A stretch of DNA of 64,000 nt from Streptomyces sp. NRRL B-1140 (GCF_001280065.1 NZ_LGEA01000069.1:115632-179631); one strand, 5' to 3'. Positions 50,345 through 59,584 are shown, counted from the stretch's first letter. The notes: generated by a model not told the origin, from the sequence alone. Program-made: numbers and translations.

Positions 50345-53300
50345 CTACGACGCCACCGGTGCGGCGATCCCGCTTCGGAAAAGGTGCCGGGCCTGGCGGC
50401 TCAGGTCGTCGAAACGCAGGGCGAGCCGGGCCGCGGCGTCGTAGAGGGTGTGGACGGCCCGGAACCGCTCGAGGCGGGGGGCCAGGGCCGACAGGGCGAT
50501 GGCCAGGGCGACGCCGGCCCAGGCCACGGGCCCGAGCGGGGTGCACCCGAAGAAGTGGCTGACGCCGGGGGTCTGGACGAGGGCGGCGAGGACGGCGGCG
50601 GAGCCCAGGGCCGTGACCCACACCAGTGTGCTGTGGCGCCGCCCGGAGAGGGTCTGCACGAGCTGGGCGCCGACGACACCGCACAGGGCCATGGTGGTGG
50701 ACCGGCGTTCGGTGCCGGGGGTGAGGCGGCCGATGAGGTACGCCGCGACCGCGCCGAAGCAGGTGGTGATGCCGCGGCGGCGGATGGAGCGCAGCAGGGG
50801 CGCGCCGAGGACGTCGAGGCCCATCGGGCCGGTCGCCGCGTGTTCCGCGGTCGCGGGGTCACTGCTCGGGGTGACGGCCACGGCCATGGCGGGGAACATG
50901 TCGGTGAGCAGGTTGACCAGCAGCAGCTGACGGGTCGACAGGGGCGAGGCACCGGCGAGCAGGGTGCCCAGGACGCTGAAGCCGACCTCGCCGGCGTTGC
51001 CGCCGATGAGGATGCTCACCGCGTCGGCGACGCTGCGCCACAGGGCACGGCCCTCGGTGACCGCGTCCACGAGGACGGACAGGTCGCCGGTGGTGAGCAC
51101 GAGGTCGGCGGCGTTGCGGGCGGCCGCCGAGCCGCGCGACTCGACGCCGACGCCGACGTCGGCCGCGCGGATGGCGGCGGCGTCGTTGGCGCCGTCACCG
51201 GCCATCGCCACGACGCGCCCGGCCTGTTGCAGGGCCTCCACGACGTGCAGCTTCTGCTCGGGCGCGACCCGGGCGACGACGCCCGCGCCGCGCAGGACCC
51301 GGACGCGTTCGCGGCGTTCCATGGCGACGAGTTCGTCGCCGGTCACCGCCTCGGTCTCCTCCGGCCAGCCCAGTTGCAGGGCGATGGCGCGGGCGGTCTC
51401 CGGGTGGTCGCCGGTGAGCATGACGGGCAGGATGCCGGAGCGGCGCAGTTCCGCGAGCAGGGCGTGCGAGGTGTCGCGCGGGACGTCGGCGAGGGCGATG
51501 AAGCCGCTGAACTCCAGGTCCGCGAGCGGGGCGTCGAGTGCGGCCTCGGCGTCGTCGGCCCGGCAGGCGCGGCGGGCCACGGCCAGGACGCGCAGTCCCT
51601 GCCCGGCGAGCGCGTGGGCGGTGTCCGAGGCGTGGCCGGGCAGGTCCCGGCATGCGGGCAGGATCGTCTCGGGCGCGCCCTTGACGACGAGGACTTCGCC
51701 CATGTCCGGGTCGCCGTCGCGGCCGACCGCGGCGGCGTAGCCCCGGCGGGTCTCGAACGGCAGCTCACCGGTGGGGGCCCAGCCCTGGTCGGGCGGGGCC
51801 ACGTCGAGGACGGCCTCGTCGGTGGCGTGCGCGACGCGGCGGCCCTGCCGTGTCTGCTCCGGGGGGCAGGCACGCGCGGCCAGCCGCACGATCGGTCCGG
51901 CCCGTTCGTCGTCCGTGGCGAGGACGGTGCCGTCGGCGGTGGCGACGCGGACCAGGCGCAGTTTGTTCTCGGTGAGGGTTCCGGTCTTGTCGAAGCAGAC
52001 GGTGTCGACCCGGCCGAGCGCCTCCAGGGTGCGCGGGGTGCGGACCAGGACGCCGCGGCGGGAGAGCCGGCGGGCCGCCGCCATCTGCGCGACGGTGGCG
52101 ACGAGCGGAAGGCCTTCGGGGACGGCTGCGACGGCGACGGCGACACCGCCGCTGACGGCGCGCCGGACGGGGCTGCCGCGCAGCAGGGACAGTCCGGTCA
52201 CGGCGGCGCCGCCGGTGAAGGTCACCGGCAGGGCCTTGCGGGTCAGTTCCTGGAGCCGGGCCTGGACGCCGGCGGGCGGTGGTGTGCGGGCGGCGAGGGT
52301 GACGGCCCGGCCCGCCTCGGTCTGCTCTCCGGTGTCCACGACGAGGGCGGTGGCCCGTCCGGCGACGACGGTGGTGCCCTCGAAGACCATGCAGGTGCGC
52401 TGCGCCACGGGGAGGCCGGGGGTGGCGTCGAGGGTTTTGGTCACCGGCAGGGACTCGCCGGTGAGCGCCGACTCGTCGACCTCCAGGCCGTCGACGTCCA
52501 GCAGCCGGGCGTCGGCGGGTACGACGTCACCGGCGCCGAGGCTGATCTCGTCGCCGGGGCGCAGGCGGGCGGCGTCGACGGTGACCGTGTGTTCGCGGCT
52601 GTCCTGCTTGCGGGCTTTGGGCTGCTGCCGGGCGGCGAGCCGGGCCAGGGCCTGTTCGGCGCGCAGCCGCTGGAGTCCGCCGGTCACGGCGTTGAGGTCC
52701 ATGGCGCCGACGACGAGCAGCGCGTCGACGACCGAACCGAGCAGCGCCGAGGCGACGGCTCCCGTGGCGAGGACGGGGGTCAGCGGGTCGTCGAGTTCGC
52801 GGCGCACGGCACCGGCCGCCTGCCAGGTCCAGTGGGCGGGGGCGAGTGCCGGGTGCCGGGTGAGGCGCACGGCCTGCTGCCGTGAGCGGTCGGCGACGAG
52901 GGCCAGTCCGCGGGGCTCGGCGTCGCGGTCGGCGCGCCCCAGCCGGTCACGGACCTCGTGGGGTTCCAGGGCGTGCCAGGGGATGTGCAGCCGGGGCGGG
53001 GGCGGGGTGGCGCGGGCGACGCGGACGGCTTCGAGCCAGCCGGTGATCAGGGCGCCCGCGGCGGCGATGTTGACGGGGGCGTGCCGGGTGAGCGGCCACA
53101 GGAGGCGACGGCCGGGGGGCTGCCCGCCGCGGGCGACCAGGAGCCCGGACAGGGCCGCGCCGGCGCGGGCCAGGGTCTGCGACCGGCGCCCGACGCGCCG
53201 GGCCGCGGGGATCGCCGTGAGCAACCGCCAGACATCGGCGAGGCCCCTCGGGGCCAGCACGTCGACGCCCCAGGAGACGGCTGCCCGTCCGTCGGTGAGG

Positions 53301-54676
53301 GCGATGGCCACGTCACCGGCGGGCAGTCCGGCCGCGAGGTGCCCGCCGCCGGACTCGTGCAGACGGGCGACGGTCACGACCACGCGCCCCTCGGTCTGCA
53401 GGGCACGTACGACGTCCCCGAACGGCTCGGCGCTCGGGGCGACCTCGTCGGCGAGCCGGGTGATGTCCTTCAGGTCGGAGCCGCCGGCGATCACGACGTG
53501 CAGTCCGGCCCGGCGGGCGGCGTCCAGGACGGCCTCGGCGAAGGGGTGGACCGGGTCGTCGGGCAGGCCGTCGTCGCCGCCGTCTGGCCGCAGGCTGCGC
53601 AGGGCGTCGGCGTGCAGGACGAGGGCGTCGGCGATCTCCAGCTGCCGCAGGCGCTCTCCGTTGCGCAGCAGGATCCCGGAGTGGGCGAGGAAGGCGCCGA
53701 GCGTCGCGCCGAAGGCGGCCGGTCCGTAGCGGGCGGCCTTGGGGGATCCGGCGAGGACCGCCTCGGCCGCGTCCCCGGCGCTGTGGGTGACGAGCAGGGT
53801 GGCGGCTGCGCCGACGATGCTGCCCGTGCTGGCGTGGGAGGCGTACTCGGCGGCGGGGGTCACCTTCAGCGGCGGCCGGGCGTCCGCGGGGCAGGTCACG
53901 CTGGTGCGCCGGTGGTGGCAGACGTCGTCGTGCAGGGCCTCGAAGGCCGCGGCTCTGGCCACCGCCTCCGTGAGCTGGTTGCCGCGCAGGATGCCGTCGA
54001 GGACGAGGGCCAGCGGGGTCTGGCCGATGCCGTGGGCGGCCGCGTTCGCGGCGGCGAGGAGGAGTTCCATGCCGGACGTGCCGAACCGCTGCCGGAGCAG
54101 GGCCCGGAAGCGGGGGTTCTCCCGCAGCAGTGTGACTGTGGCGGTGACGACGCGCGAGGTGGGCGGCAGCCGCAGGGACCGGCCGGCCAGGGCGCCGGCC
54201 GCTCCGGCGGCGTCCAGCAGGATCGCCGCAGCGGTGACGCGCACCTCGGCGGGGTCGCCGGGGTGGCTGGTGTCCCGGAGGTTCGGGTCGACGCCTTCGG
54301 CGAGGCCCAGGCGCGTGGCGAGGGCGGTGGCCCGCTCGGTGACGCGGTCGGTGGCGGCGTCCTCGGCCACGGTGACCACCAGGCGCCCCAGTCCCCCGTC
54401 CCAGTAGGCCGTGAGGACGTCCGGGTGCTCGACGAGTTCCTCGGCGACGCGGTGGGCGAGCGCTGCGGCGTCACCCTCGGAGTGCCGCAGCGCGAAGTGG
54501 AGGCGCTGCCCCGCCTTCCAGTGCTGTCCGCCGGTCAGGGCGTTGCGCGCGACGTTGCGGACGCGGCGGGTGGTGTCGTAGACGGACGTCACCGACTGGG
54601 CGGTGCTGCGGGCGGCGCCTGCGGCCGCACCGGCCACGGCCCCGACGAGTGGGGTGACGTCGAAGCGTGTGAGCAT
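50345..54676 (-). CDS. Large cation-translocating P-type ATPase (CtpI-like)
   Basis: A 1443-residue P-type ATPase, about 500 residues longer than usual at the N-terminus. An HMA-like ferredoxin fold without the CxxC metal pair may lie at about 55-105 (HFALRHSEGDAAALAHRVAE). The ATPase core shows LTGESLPVT (actuator), AVAAVPEGLPLVATVAQMAA in the membrane, FDKTGTLTENK with phospho-acceptor D near residue 895, PVMLTGDHPETARAIA and MAGDGANDAAAIRAADVGVG. PEGLP instead of CPx argues for a P2-like ion (Ca/Mg/Mn or similar) rather than Cu/Zn. It resembles mycobacterial CtpI/CtpH. Second gene of an operon, 16 bases after the upstream gene. Confidence 0.92.
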   Translation of the reverse strand: MLTRFDVTPLVGAVAGAAAGAARSTAQSVTSVYDTTRRVRNVARNALTGGQHWKAGQRLHFALRHSEGDAAALAHRVAEELVEHPDVLTAYWDGGLGRLVVTVAEDAATDRVTERATALATRLGLAEGVDPNLRDTSHPGDPAEVRVTAAAILLDAAGAAGALAGRSLRLPPTSRVVTATVTLLRENPRFRALLRQRFGTSGMELLLAAANAAAHGIGQTPLALVLDGILRGNQLTEAVARAAAFEALHDDVCHHRRTSVTCPADARPPLKVTPAAEYASHASTGSIVGAAATLLVTHSAGDAAEAVLAGSPKAARYGPAAFGATLGAFLAHSGILLRNGERLRQLEIADALVLHADALRSLRPDGGDDGLPDDPVHPFAEAVLDAARRAGLHVVIAGGSDLKDITRLADEVAPSAEPFGDVVRALQTEGRVVVTVARLHESGGGHLAAGLPAGDVAIALTDGRAAVSWGVDVLAPRGLADVWRLLTAIPAARRVGRRSQTLARAGAALSGLLVARGGQPPGRRLLWPLTRHAPVNIAAAGALITGWLEAVRVARATPPPPRLHIPWHALEPHEVRDRLGRADRDAEPRGLALVADRSRQQAVRLTRHPALAPAHWTWQAAGAVRRELDDPLTPVLATGAVASALLGSVVDALLVVGAMDLNAVTGGLQRLRAEQALARLAARQQPKARKQDSREHTVTVDAARLRPGDEISLGAGDVVPADARLLDVDGLEVDESALTGESLPVTKTLDATPGLPVAQRTCMVFEGTTVVAGRATALVVDTGEQTEAGRAVTLAARTPPPAGVQARLQELTRKALPVTFTGGAAVTGLSLLRGSPVRRAVSGGVAVAVAAVPEGLPLVATVAQMAAARRLSRRGVLVRTPRTLEALGRVDTVCFDKTGTLTENKLRLVRVATADGTVLATDDERAGPIVRLAARACPPEQTRQGRRVAHATDEAVLDVAPPDQGWAPTGELPFETRRGYAAAVGRDGDPDMGEVLVVKGAPETILPACRDLPGHASDTAHALAGQGLRVLAVARRACRADDAEAALDAPLADLEFSGFIALADVPRDTSHALLAELRRSGILPVMLTGDHPETARAIALQLGWPEETEAVTGDELVAMERRERVRVLRGAGVVARVAPEQKLHVVEALQQAGRVVAMAGDGANDAAAIRAADVGVGVESRGSAAARNAADLVLTTGDLSVLVDAVTEGRALWRSVADAVSILIGGNAGEVGFSVLGTLLAGASPLSTRQLLLVNLLTDMFPAMAVAVTPSSDPATAEHAATGPMGLDVLGAPLLRSIRRRGITTCFGAVAAYLIGRLTPGTERRSTTMALCGVVGAQLVQTLSGRRHSTLVWVTALGSAAVLAALVQTPGVSHFFGCTPLGPVAWAGVALAIALSALAPRLERFRAVHTLYDAAARLALRFDDLSRQARHLFRSGIAAPVAS

Positions 54677-54692
54677 CTGGTGCTTTCCCGAC

Positions 54693-55247
54693 TCAGCCGG
54701 CGGGGCGGCTGTCGTGTGCGTGCCCGTGGGGTTGCTCGTCGCCGTGGTGCGCGGTCGCCTCGGCGACCTGCTTCAGGGCGGAGGCGGTGGCGGTGTCGCC
54801 GACCTTCGCGGGCTGTTCGTGGACGTGCGGTTCCGGCCGGTCGTGCCGGTAGTGGGAGGAGGCGAGCCTGCCGCCGGGGCCGTACGCGGAGGTGTCCTCG
54901 TCGTCCTCGCCGGTCCGGGCGGAGCGGTGTTCGGCGCTGCTGCCGGTCTGCTTTCCGCCGTTCGGTGACGCGCCGTCGGGCCGCTGCCCGGGTCGCGGCC
55001 GGGTCAGCCAGGCGACGGCGGCTCCGGTCGCCGCCACCGGCCACTCCACCAGTCCGGTCACGCCGAGCACCCCGGCGCCGGCGTAGACGGCCATCCGGCG
55101 GCCGCGCGGGGAGACGGCGCCGATCACGTCCAGCGCGCCCGTGGCCGCCTTGCCCACCTGTTGCGCGCCCGGCAGGTGCCGGAGGCCGGAGGCGACGGCC
55201 CGCAGCGGCTGCGGAAGTTCCGACGAACGTGATGTCTCCTGGTTCAT
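54693..55247 (-). CDS. Hypothetical membrane-associated protein upstream of the P-type ATPase
   Basis: A 184-residue protein. Residues 1-55 include LPQPLRAVASGLRHLPGAQQ; about 58-88 form one or two short hydrophobic helices (MAVYAGAGVLGVTGLVEWPVAATGAAVAWL). The second half is polar with many His (SHYRHDRPEPHVHEQPAK and ATAHHGDEQPHGHAHDSRPAG), which could bind metal ions for the ATPase encoded 16 bases downstream. No known domain. ATG 55247 has GGAGG six bases upstream. A divergent operon starts 257 bases away. Confidence 0.78.
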   Translation of the reverse strand: MNQETSRSSELPQPLRAVASGLRHLPGAQQVGKAATGALDVIGAVSPRGRRMAVYAGAGVLGVTGLVEWPVAATGAAVAWLTRPRPGQRPDGASPNGGKQTGSSAEHRSARTGEDDEDTSAYGPGGRLASSHYRHDRPEPHVHEQPAKVGDTATASALKQVAEATAHHGDEQPHGHAHDSRPAG

Positions 55248-55403
55248 GTCGACCTCCACAAGCGCGTTGTCTGCGGCGTGATCCGGCTTCCCAGCTCTTT
55301 GCCCCATATTCCGCTTTTGTCAGGTTATGCGCTTGTCTTGTTCGGCCGGGGTGCCGGGGTCCTCCGGGATGGCCGGCCGGGTGCCGGCGCGTGGAAGCCG
55401 TCC

Positions 55404-55428
55404 GTGTCGGGCCGGGAGCACCGGGTAC
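55404..55428 (+). promoter_or_regulatory. Candidate SigB-type stress promoter
   Basis: GTGT (55404-55407), 15-base spacer, GGGTAC (55423-55428) matches the S. coelicolor SigB consensus GNNT-N14-16-GGGTA(C/T), 77 bases before the nucleotidyltransferase start. Confidence 0.5.
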
Positions 55429-55504
55429 TCAAAGCAGGCACACAGGCCGTCTGGGTCCGGACACCGCACGAGGGCGGAGTGTCCGGTTCGGCGAAGGAGT
55501 GGTC

Positions 55505-56182
55505 ATGACGCAGAACGGTGATGACGCGACGCTCGTCCGGCGACCGGGGATCCCCGACCTCCGGACGGCACCGAACGGTGCCGAGCCCGCGCCACCACAG
55601 GATCCGCAGGCGGACCAGCCGCTGCAGGAACTCCCCCAGGACCGCAACCAGGCGCTCCTGGAAGCGGCCAAACAGGTCGGCGCCCTGCTGAAGCGGGAGG
55701 GGCACCTGTTCGCGCTGGCCGGGAGTGTGGCCGCGTACGCCCACGGCGGCGAGAAGAACCTGCAGCACGACGTCGACTTCGCGATCCGCCCCGAGGACGC
55801 CGAAGCGGTGGCGGCCACGCTCCACGAGGCCGGGCTGACGGTGTACACCCCGCCGGAGGACTGGCTGATCAAGGCCACGTGCTTCGGGCAGCCGGTCGAC
55901 ATCATCTTCGAGCTGGCACACCGGCCGGTCGGCGCGGACATGCTGGAGCGGGCGCAGGAGCTGTCGGTCGACTCGGTGCGTATGCCCGTACTGGCCCCGA
56001 CCGATCTGCTGTGGAGTCTGACCGCCGCGTTCTCGGAGCACCACTGCGACTTCGGGGCGGCCCTGCCCATCGCACGTGCCCTGCGGGAGAAGGTCGACTG
56101 GGAGAAGGTCCGGCGCGAGTGCGGGGACGAACCCATGCCGGCGGCCTTCTTCTTCCTCCTGGAACGCCTGAACGTCATCTGA
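55505..56182 (+). CDS. Nucleotidyltransferase-fold protein
   Basis: A 225-residue protein. After a Pro/Gln-rich start, LLKREGHLFALAGSVAAYAH and GGEKNLQHDVDFAIRPEDAE (about 62-101) give the minimal nucleotidyltransferase motif GS...DxD; KATCFGQPVDIIFELAH holds a further acidic strand. Family resemblance is to AbiEii/KNTase-like domains. Role unknown; could modify RNA, protein or small molecules. ATG 55505 with AAGGAG seven bases upstream. First of three tightly packed genes (next starts after 10 bases), behind a SigB-like promoter. No antitoxin partner is evident. Confidence 0.83.
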   Translation: MTQNGDDATLVRRPGIPDLRTAPNGAEPAPPQDPQADQPLQELPQDRNQALLEAAKQVGALLKREGHLFALAGSVAAYAHGGEKNLQHDVDFAIRPEDAEAVAATLHEAGLTVYTPPEDWLIKATCFGQPVDIIFELAHRPVGADMLERAQELSVDSVRMPVLAPTDLLWSLTAAFSEHHCDFGAALPIARALREKVDWEKVRRECGDEPMPAAFFFLLERLNVI

Positions 56183-56192
56183 AGGAGCACCC

Positions 56193-56480
56193 ATGAGCAC
56201 CCACGGTTCCCAGGACACGGGCGGCGGGCCGCCGGCCGAGAACCTGGACTACCGCATCGCCCACCTCCAGGACCGCCTCGCCTCCGGCGAGCTCGGGGAA
56301 CTGGGCGTGCGGGTCGAGGCCCGCGGCCGGACGGTCCTGCTCACCGGTACCGTGCCCTCGGCGCCCTGCCGCGACGAGATCGTGCGCACCGTCCACGAGG
56401 AGCTCGCCGGATTCCCCGTGCACAGCGACCTCGTGGTCACCGAGGCGTCCTCCCCCGACCACGCCGAGGAACTCTCATGA
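56193..56480 (+). CDS. BON-domain-like protein
   Basis: A 95-residue protein with DYRIAHLQDRLASGELGELG then VRVEARGRTVLLTGTVPSAPCRDEIVRTVHE, the alpha/beta pattern of a single BON domain (helix, then VxV...G-x-V-x-L-x-G-x-V). BON domains bind phospholipids or surfaces; here there is no signal peptide, so the protein would be cytoplasmic. ATG 56193 follows GAAGGAG. Its last four bases overlap the next start (ATGA). Confidence 0.8.
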   Translation: MSTHGSQDTGGGPPAENLDYRIAHLQDRLASGELGELGVRVEARGRTVLLTGTVPSAPCRDEIVRTVHEELAGFPVHSDLVVTEASSPDHAEELS

Positions 56481-57241
56481 TCCGCGTCGCAGCCGTCGGA
56501 GACATCCACATGGGGCCCGACAGCCAGGGCGTGCTCCGCCCCGCCTTCGAGACCCTGCCCGAGTGCGCCGACCTCCTGCTGCTGGCCGGGGACCTGACCC
56601 GGCACGGCACGCCCGAGGAGATGCGGGTGGTGGCCCGGGAGATCCAGGACCTGGCCGTTCCGGTCGTCGCCGTCCTCGGCAACCACGACCACCACGACGA
56701 TCGCCCGGACGAGGTGTCCGCCATTCTCCGGGACGCCGGCGCGCAGGTGCTGGAAGGGCAGAGCACGGTGGTGGAGAGCGGCGGGGCGCGGATCGGCGTC
56801 GCCGGGACCAAGGGGTTCGGGGGCGGCTTCGTGGGCCGGTGCGCCGGGGAGTTCGGCGAACCGGTGATGAAGGAGTTCGTCCAGCACTCACGCCGGTGCG
56901 CCGACGGTCTGCGGACCGCCCTGGAGCAACTGGCCCGGGACGGCTGTGACGCGCGGATCGCCCTGACCCACTACTCCCCCGTCCCGGACACCCTGGCGGG
57001 CGAGCCGCTGGAGATCTACCCGTTCCTGGGGAGCTATCTGCTCGCCGAGGCGATCGACACCGCCGGCGCGGACCTCGCGGTGCACGGGCACGCGCACGCC
57101 GGCACCGAGCACGGTATGACGAGCGGCGGCGTGCGGGTGCGCAACGTGGCCCAGCCCGTCATCGGGCGGGCCTTCCACGTCTACCACCTCCCGGCACGGG
57201 AGCCCGCCGCGGCCGCAGCCGCCGCCCAGCAGGCCCGCTGA
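56477..57241 (+). CDS. Metallophosphoesterase (calcineurin-like)
   Basis: A 254-residue dimetal phosphoesterase. All motif blocks are present: VAAVGDIHMG (D, H), LLLLAGDLTRHG (GD), VVAVLGNHDHHD (GNHD), RIALTHYSP (H) and DLAVHGHAHAGTE (GHxH). The C-terminus is an Ala run. Substrate unknown: cyclic nucleotides, phosphoproteins and nucleic-acid ends are all possible. Coupled by ATGA overlap to the BON gene and, through it, to the nucleotidyltransferase, so the phosphoesterase may reverse or process that enzyme's modification (inference). Confidence 0.92.
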   Translation: MIRVAAVGDIHMGPDSQGVLRPAFETLPECADLLLLAGDLTRHGTPEEMRVVAREIQDLAVPVVAVLGNHDHHDDRPDEVSAILRDAGAQVLEGQSTVVESGGARIGVAGTKGFGGGFVGRCAGEFGEPVMKEFVQHSRRCADGLRTALEQLARDGCDARIALTHYSPVPDTLAGEPLEIYPFLGSYLLAEAIDTAGADLAVHGHAHAGTEHGMTSGGVRVRNVAQPVIGRAFHVYHLPAREPAAAAAAAQQAR

Positions 57242-57289
57242 GCGCCTGGCCGGTGCGGCAGCCGGTTCGGCCGGCCACGAGGCCCGGCC

Positions 57290-57317
57290 GGGGGCCCGGC
57301 ACGCTCACCGGGCCCCC
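57290..57317. terminator. Terminator between converging operons
   Basis: Perfect 10-bp inverted repeat (GGGGGCCCGG, 57290-57299, and its complement 57308-57317), between the phosphoesterase stop and the desaturase stop. Confidence 0.75.
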
Positions 57318-57350
57318 ACCGCCGGCCGTTGCCTGAAGCAGCACCGGGAA

Positions 57351-58469
57351 TCAGGCCGCTACGAGTTCCTGCTCGCGTTCCGGGGTCGTGACCTCGGGCT
57401 TCCTGTTCGGCAGCGAGAGCCGGAAGACCTTGCGCCACGCGGAGAAGACCTGCTTGGGCAACGGCCCGGTGACGTACTCCAGCTCGTACTTCTCGAACAG
57501 TGCGCGCACCTTCACCGCGACCTCGGCATACCGGTTGCTCGGCAGATCCGGGAACAGGTGGTGCTCGATCTGGTGCGACAGGTTGCCGGTCATGAAGTGC
57601 ATGGCCTTGCTGCCGCTGATGTTCGCCGAGCCCATCATCTGGCGCAGGTACCACTGGCCGCGCGTCTCGCCCTTGATCGACCGGCGCTCGAAGACCTGGA
57701 CGCCCTCGGGGAAGTGGCCGCACATGATCACGGAGTGGGACCAGAGGTTCCGTACCAGGTTCGCGGTGAACGTGGCGGCGAGCGTGGGCAGGAAGGACGG
57801 GCCGGACAGCAGCGGGTGGATCACGTAGTCCTTGAGCACCTGCTTGCGGATCTTGCGGCCCACGGCCCTGGCCCGCGCGCGGAACTCCGGGTTCTTGCGG
57901 CGCCGCTTGTGCAGGTTCTTTCCCAGCTCCAGGTCGTACGCGGCGATGCCGTACTCGAAGAAGCAGGCGTTGATGAAGTTCCACAGCGGCTGGCCGAGGT
58001 GGAACGGGTGCCACTTCTGGTCCTCGTCGACGCGCATGATGCCGTAGCCGAGGTCGTTGTCCTTGCCGATCACGTTGGTGTACGTGTGGTGCAGCTCGTT
58101 GTGCGAGTGCTTCCACTGGTCGGCCGGCGAGACGTGGTCCCACTCCCAGGTCGTGGAGTGGATCTTCGGGTCCCGCATCCAGTCCCACTGGCCGTGGAGG
58201 ATGTTGTGGCCGATCTCCATGTTGTCCATGATCTTCGCCACGGAGAGGCCGGCGGTGCCGAGCACCCACGCCGGCGGGAACATCGAGAACAGCAGCACGC
58301 CCCGGCTGACCAGCTCGAGCGTGCGCTGCGCCGAGATGACCTTGCGGATGTAGGCGGCGTCCTTCTCGCCGCGGCCGGCGATCACCTCGTCGCGGATCGC
58401 GTCCAGCTCGCGGCCGAGCTCCTCGATCTGCTCCGCGGTCAGGTGGGCGGTGGGGTCGATGGCGGTCAA
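57351..58469 (-). CDS. Membrane fatty acid desaturase
   Basis: A 372-residue di-iron desaturase. Three His boxes: GHNILHG (H88, H92), HSHNELHHTYTN (H123, H127, H128) and HQIEHHLFPD near residue 315. Membrane helices are LLFSMFPPAWVLGTAGLSV and those around SFLPTLAATFTANLVRNLW. Such enzymes insert a cis double bond in acyl chains using O2 and electrons from a reductase, encoded immediately upstream. The TTG start at 58469 is preceded by TAGGAG; only 7 bases separate the two genes. The pair resembles mycobacterial DesA3 and its reductase Rv3230c. Confidence 0.93.
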   Translation of the reverse strand: MTAIDPTAHLTAEQIEELGRELDAIRDEVIAGRGEKDAAYIRKVISAQRTLELVSRGVLLFSMFPPAWVLGTAGLSVAKIMDNMEIGHNILHGQWDWMRDPKIHSTTWEWDHVSPADQWKHSHNELHHTYTNVIGKDNDLGYGIMRVDEDQKWHPFHLGQPLWNFINACFFEYGIAAYDLELGKNLHKRRRKNPEFRARARAVGRKIRKQVLKDYVIHPLLSGPSFLPTLAATFTANLVRNLWSHSVIMCGHFPEGVQVFERRSIKGETRGQWYLRQMMGSANISGSKAMHFMTGNLSHQIEHHLFPDLPSNRYAEVAVKVRALFEKYELEYVTGPLPKQVFSAWRKVFRLSLPNRKPEVTTPEREQELVAA

Positions 58470-58476
58470 AGTGCTC

Positions 58477-59532
58477 CTACCGTTCGATGTCACAGGGGCC
58501 CGCGGCGGCGGACACGCAGGTCTGGATGAGGACGCCCGGCTCTGCCTCGGTGATCTCACCGGTGCGCAGGTCGCGGACGGCGCCCGCCTTGAGCGGAGTG
58601 ACGCAGCCGAAGCAGATGCCCATGCGGCACCCGGACGGCATGAGCACACCGGCCTCCTCGCCGACGTCCAGCAACGGCGTGGCGCCGTCCGCGTCGACGG
58701 TCTTGCCGGTGGCGCTGAACGTGACCTCACCGCCGTCGCCGGTGGCGACGACGGACGGCCGGAAGCGTTCGGTGTGCAGGCGCTCCGGTACGCCGTGCCC
58801 GGCCCAGTGCTTCTCGGCGGCGTCGAGCAGGCCCGCGGGCCCGCACGCCCAGGTCTCGCGCTCGGCCCAGTCGGGCACGAGTTCGTCGAGACGGGCGATG
58901 TCGAGCATGCCGTCCGTGTCGGTGTGCACCTCGGTGAGCCGCAGCTTGCCGTCCGCGACCAGGTCGTGCAGTTCGCCGCGGAAGATCACGTCGTGCGGTT
59001 GTGGCGCGCAGTGGACCATGACGACGTCGTCGAACTCGGTGTCGCGCAGCATGCCCATCACAGGTGTGATGCCGCTGCCGGCCGTCAGGTAGAGCACCTT
59101 GGCGGGCTTGGTCTGCGGCAGCACGAAGTCACCGGCCGCCTGGTCGAGCTGGATCAGCGTGCCCGGTTTCGCCCTGCGGACCAGGTGGTTGCTGACCTTG
59201 CCGTCCGGGATCGCCTTCACGGTGATCGTGACGCGGCCGTCCTGGCGGTTCGCCGGCGAGGTGATGGAGTAGGCACGCCACAGGCGCACCCCGTCGACGT
59301 CGACCCCGATCCGCACGTACTGGCCGGCCGTGTGGCCGCGCCAGCCCCGTCCCGGCCTGATCACGACAGTCGCCGCGTCACCCGTCTCGGGGTGCACGGC
59401 CTCGATGCGCCCACGCAGGTCAGCGCCCGCACGCAGCGGGCTGACCAGGTCGAGGTAGTCCGACGGCAGCAGCGGCGTCGTGACCATCTCCAGCAGTTTC
59501 CATGCCCTGCTGCGGAGGGCTGTGCTCGTCAT
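58477..59532 (-). CDS. Ferredoxin reductase with C-terminal [2Fe-2S] domain (desaturase electron donor)
   Basis: A 351-residue FNR-type reductase: FAD domain (about 35-140) with RAYSITSPANRQDGRVTI (RxYS motif) and GQYVRIGVDVDG; NAD(P)H domain (about 145-255) with YLTAGSGITPVMGMLRD and WACGPAGLLDA; plant-type ferredoxin domain with C302, C307, C310 and C339. It passes electrons from NADPH to the desaturase. ATG 59532. It opens the two-gene operon and faces the PucR-type regulator over 87 bases containing two direct repeats. Confidence 0.93.
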   Translation of the reverse strand: MTSTALRSRAWKLLEMVTTPLLPSDYLDLVSPLRAGADLRGRIEAVHPETGDAATVVIRPGRGWRGHTAGQYVRIGVDVDGVRLWRAYSITSPANRQDGRVTITVKAIPDGKVSNHLVRRAKPGTLIQLDQAAGDFVLPQTKPAKVLYLTAGSGITPVMGMLRDTEFDDVVMVHCAPQPHDVIFRGELHDLVADGKLRLTEVHTDTDGMLDIARLDELVPDWAERETWACGPAGLLDAAEKHWAGHGVPERLHTERFRPSVVATGDGGEVTFSATGKTVDADGATPLLDVGEEAGVLMPSGCRMGICFGCVTPLKAGAVRDLRTGEITEAEPGVLIQTCVSAAAGPCDIER

Positions 59533-59552
59533 GACTCCAGATTGCTGTGCCT

Positions 59553-59584
59553 CAGGGCGTAAAGTCCTGACCGCAGGACGTAAA
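59553..59584. promoter_or_regulatory. Direct-repeat operator in the desaturase/regulator promoter
   Basis: CAGGGCGTAAA (59553-59563) and CAGGACGTAAA (59574-59584) are repeated exactly 21 bp apart, two helical turns, between the divergent starts 59532 and 59620. A site for the adjacent PucR-type regulator is likely. Confidence 0.65.

Noticed and set aside
50294..52885. 863-codon plus-strand frame opposite the P-type ATPase
   Set aside because: Gly/Ala/Asp-rich antisense shadow; ATPase motifs on the other strand are unambiguous.
55505..56480. Nucleotidyltransferase plus small protein as a MNT/HEPN-type toxin-antitoxin pair
   Set aside because: The small protein is BON-like, not HEPN, and the nucleotidyltransferase is longer than MNT antitoxins.
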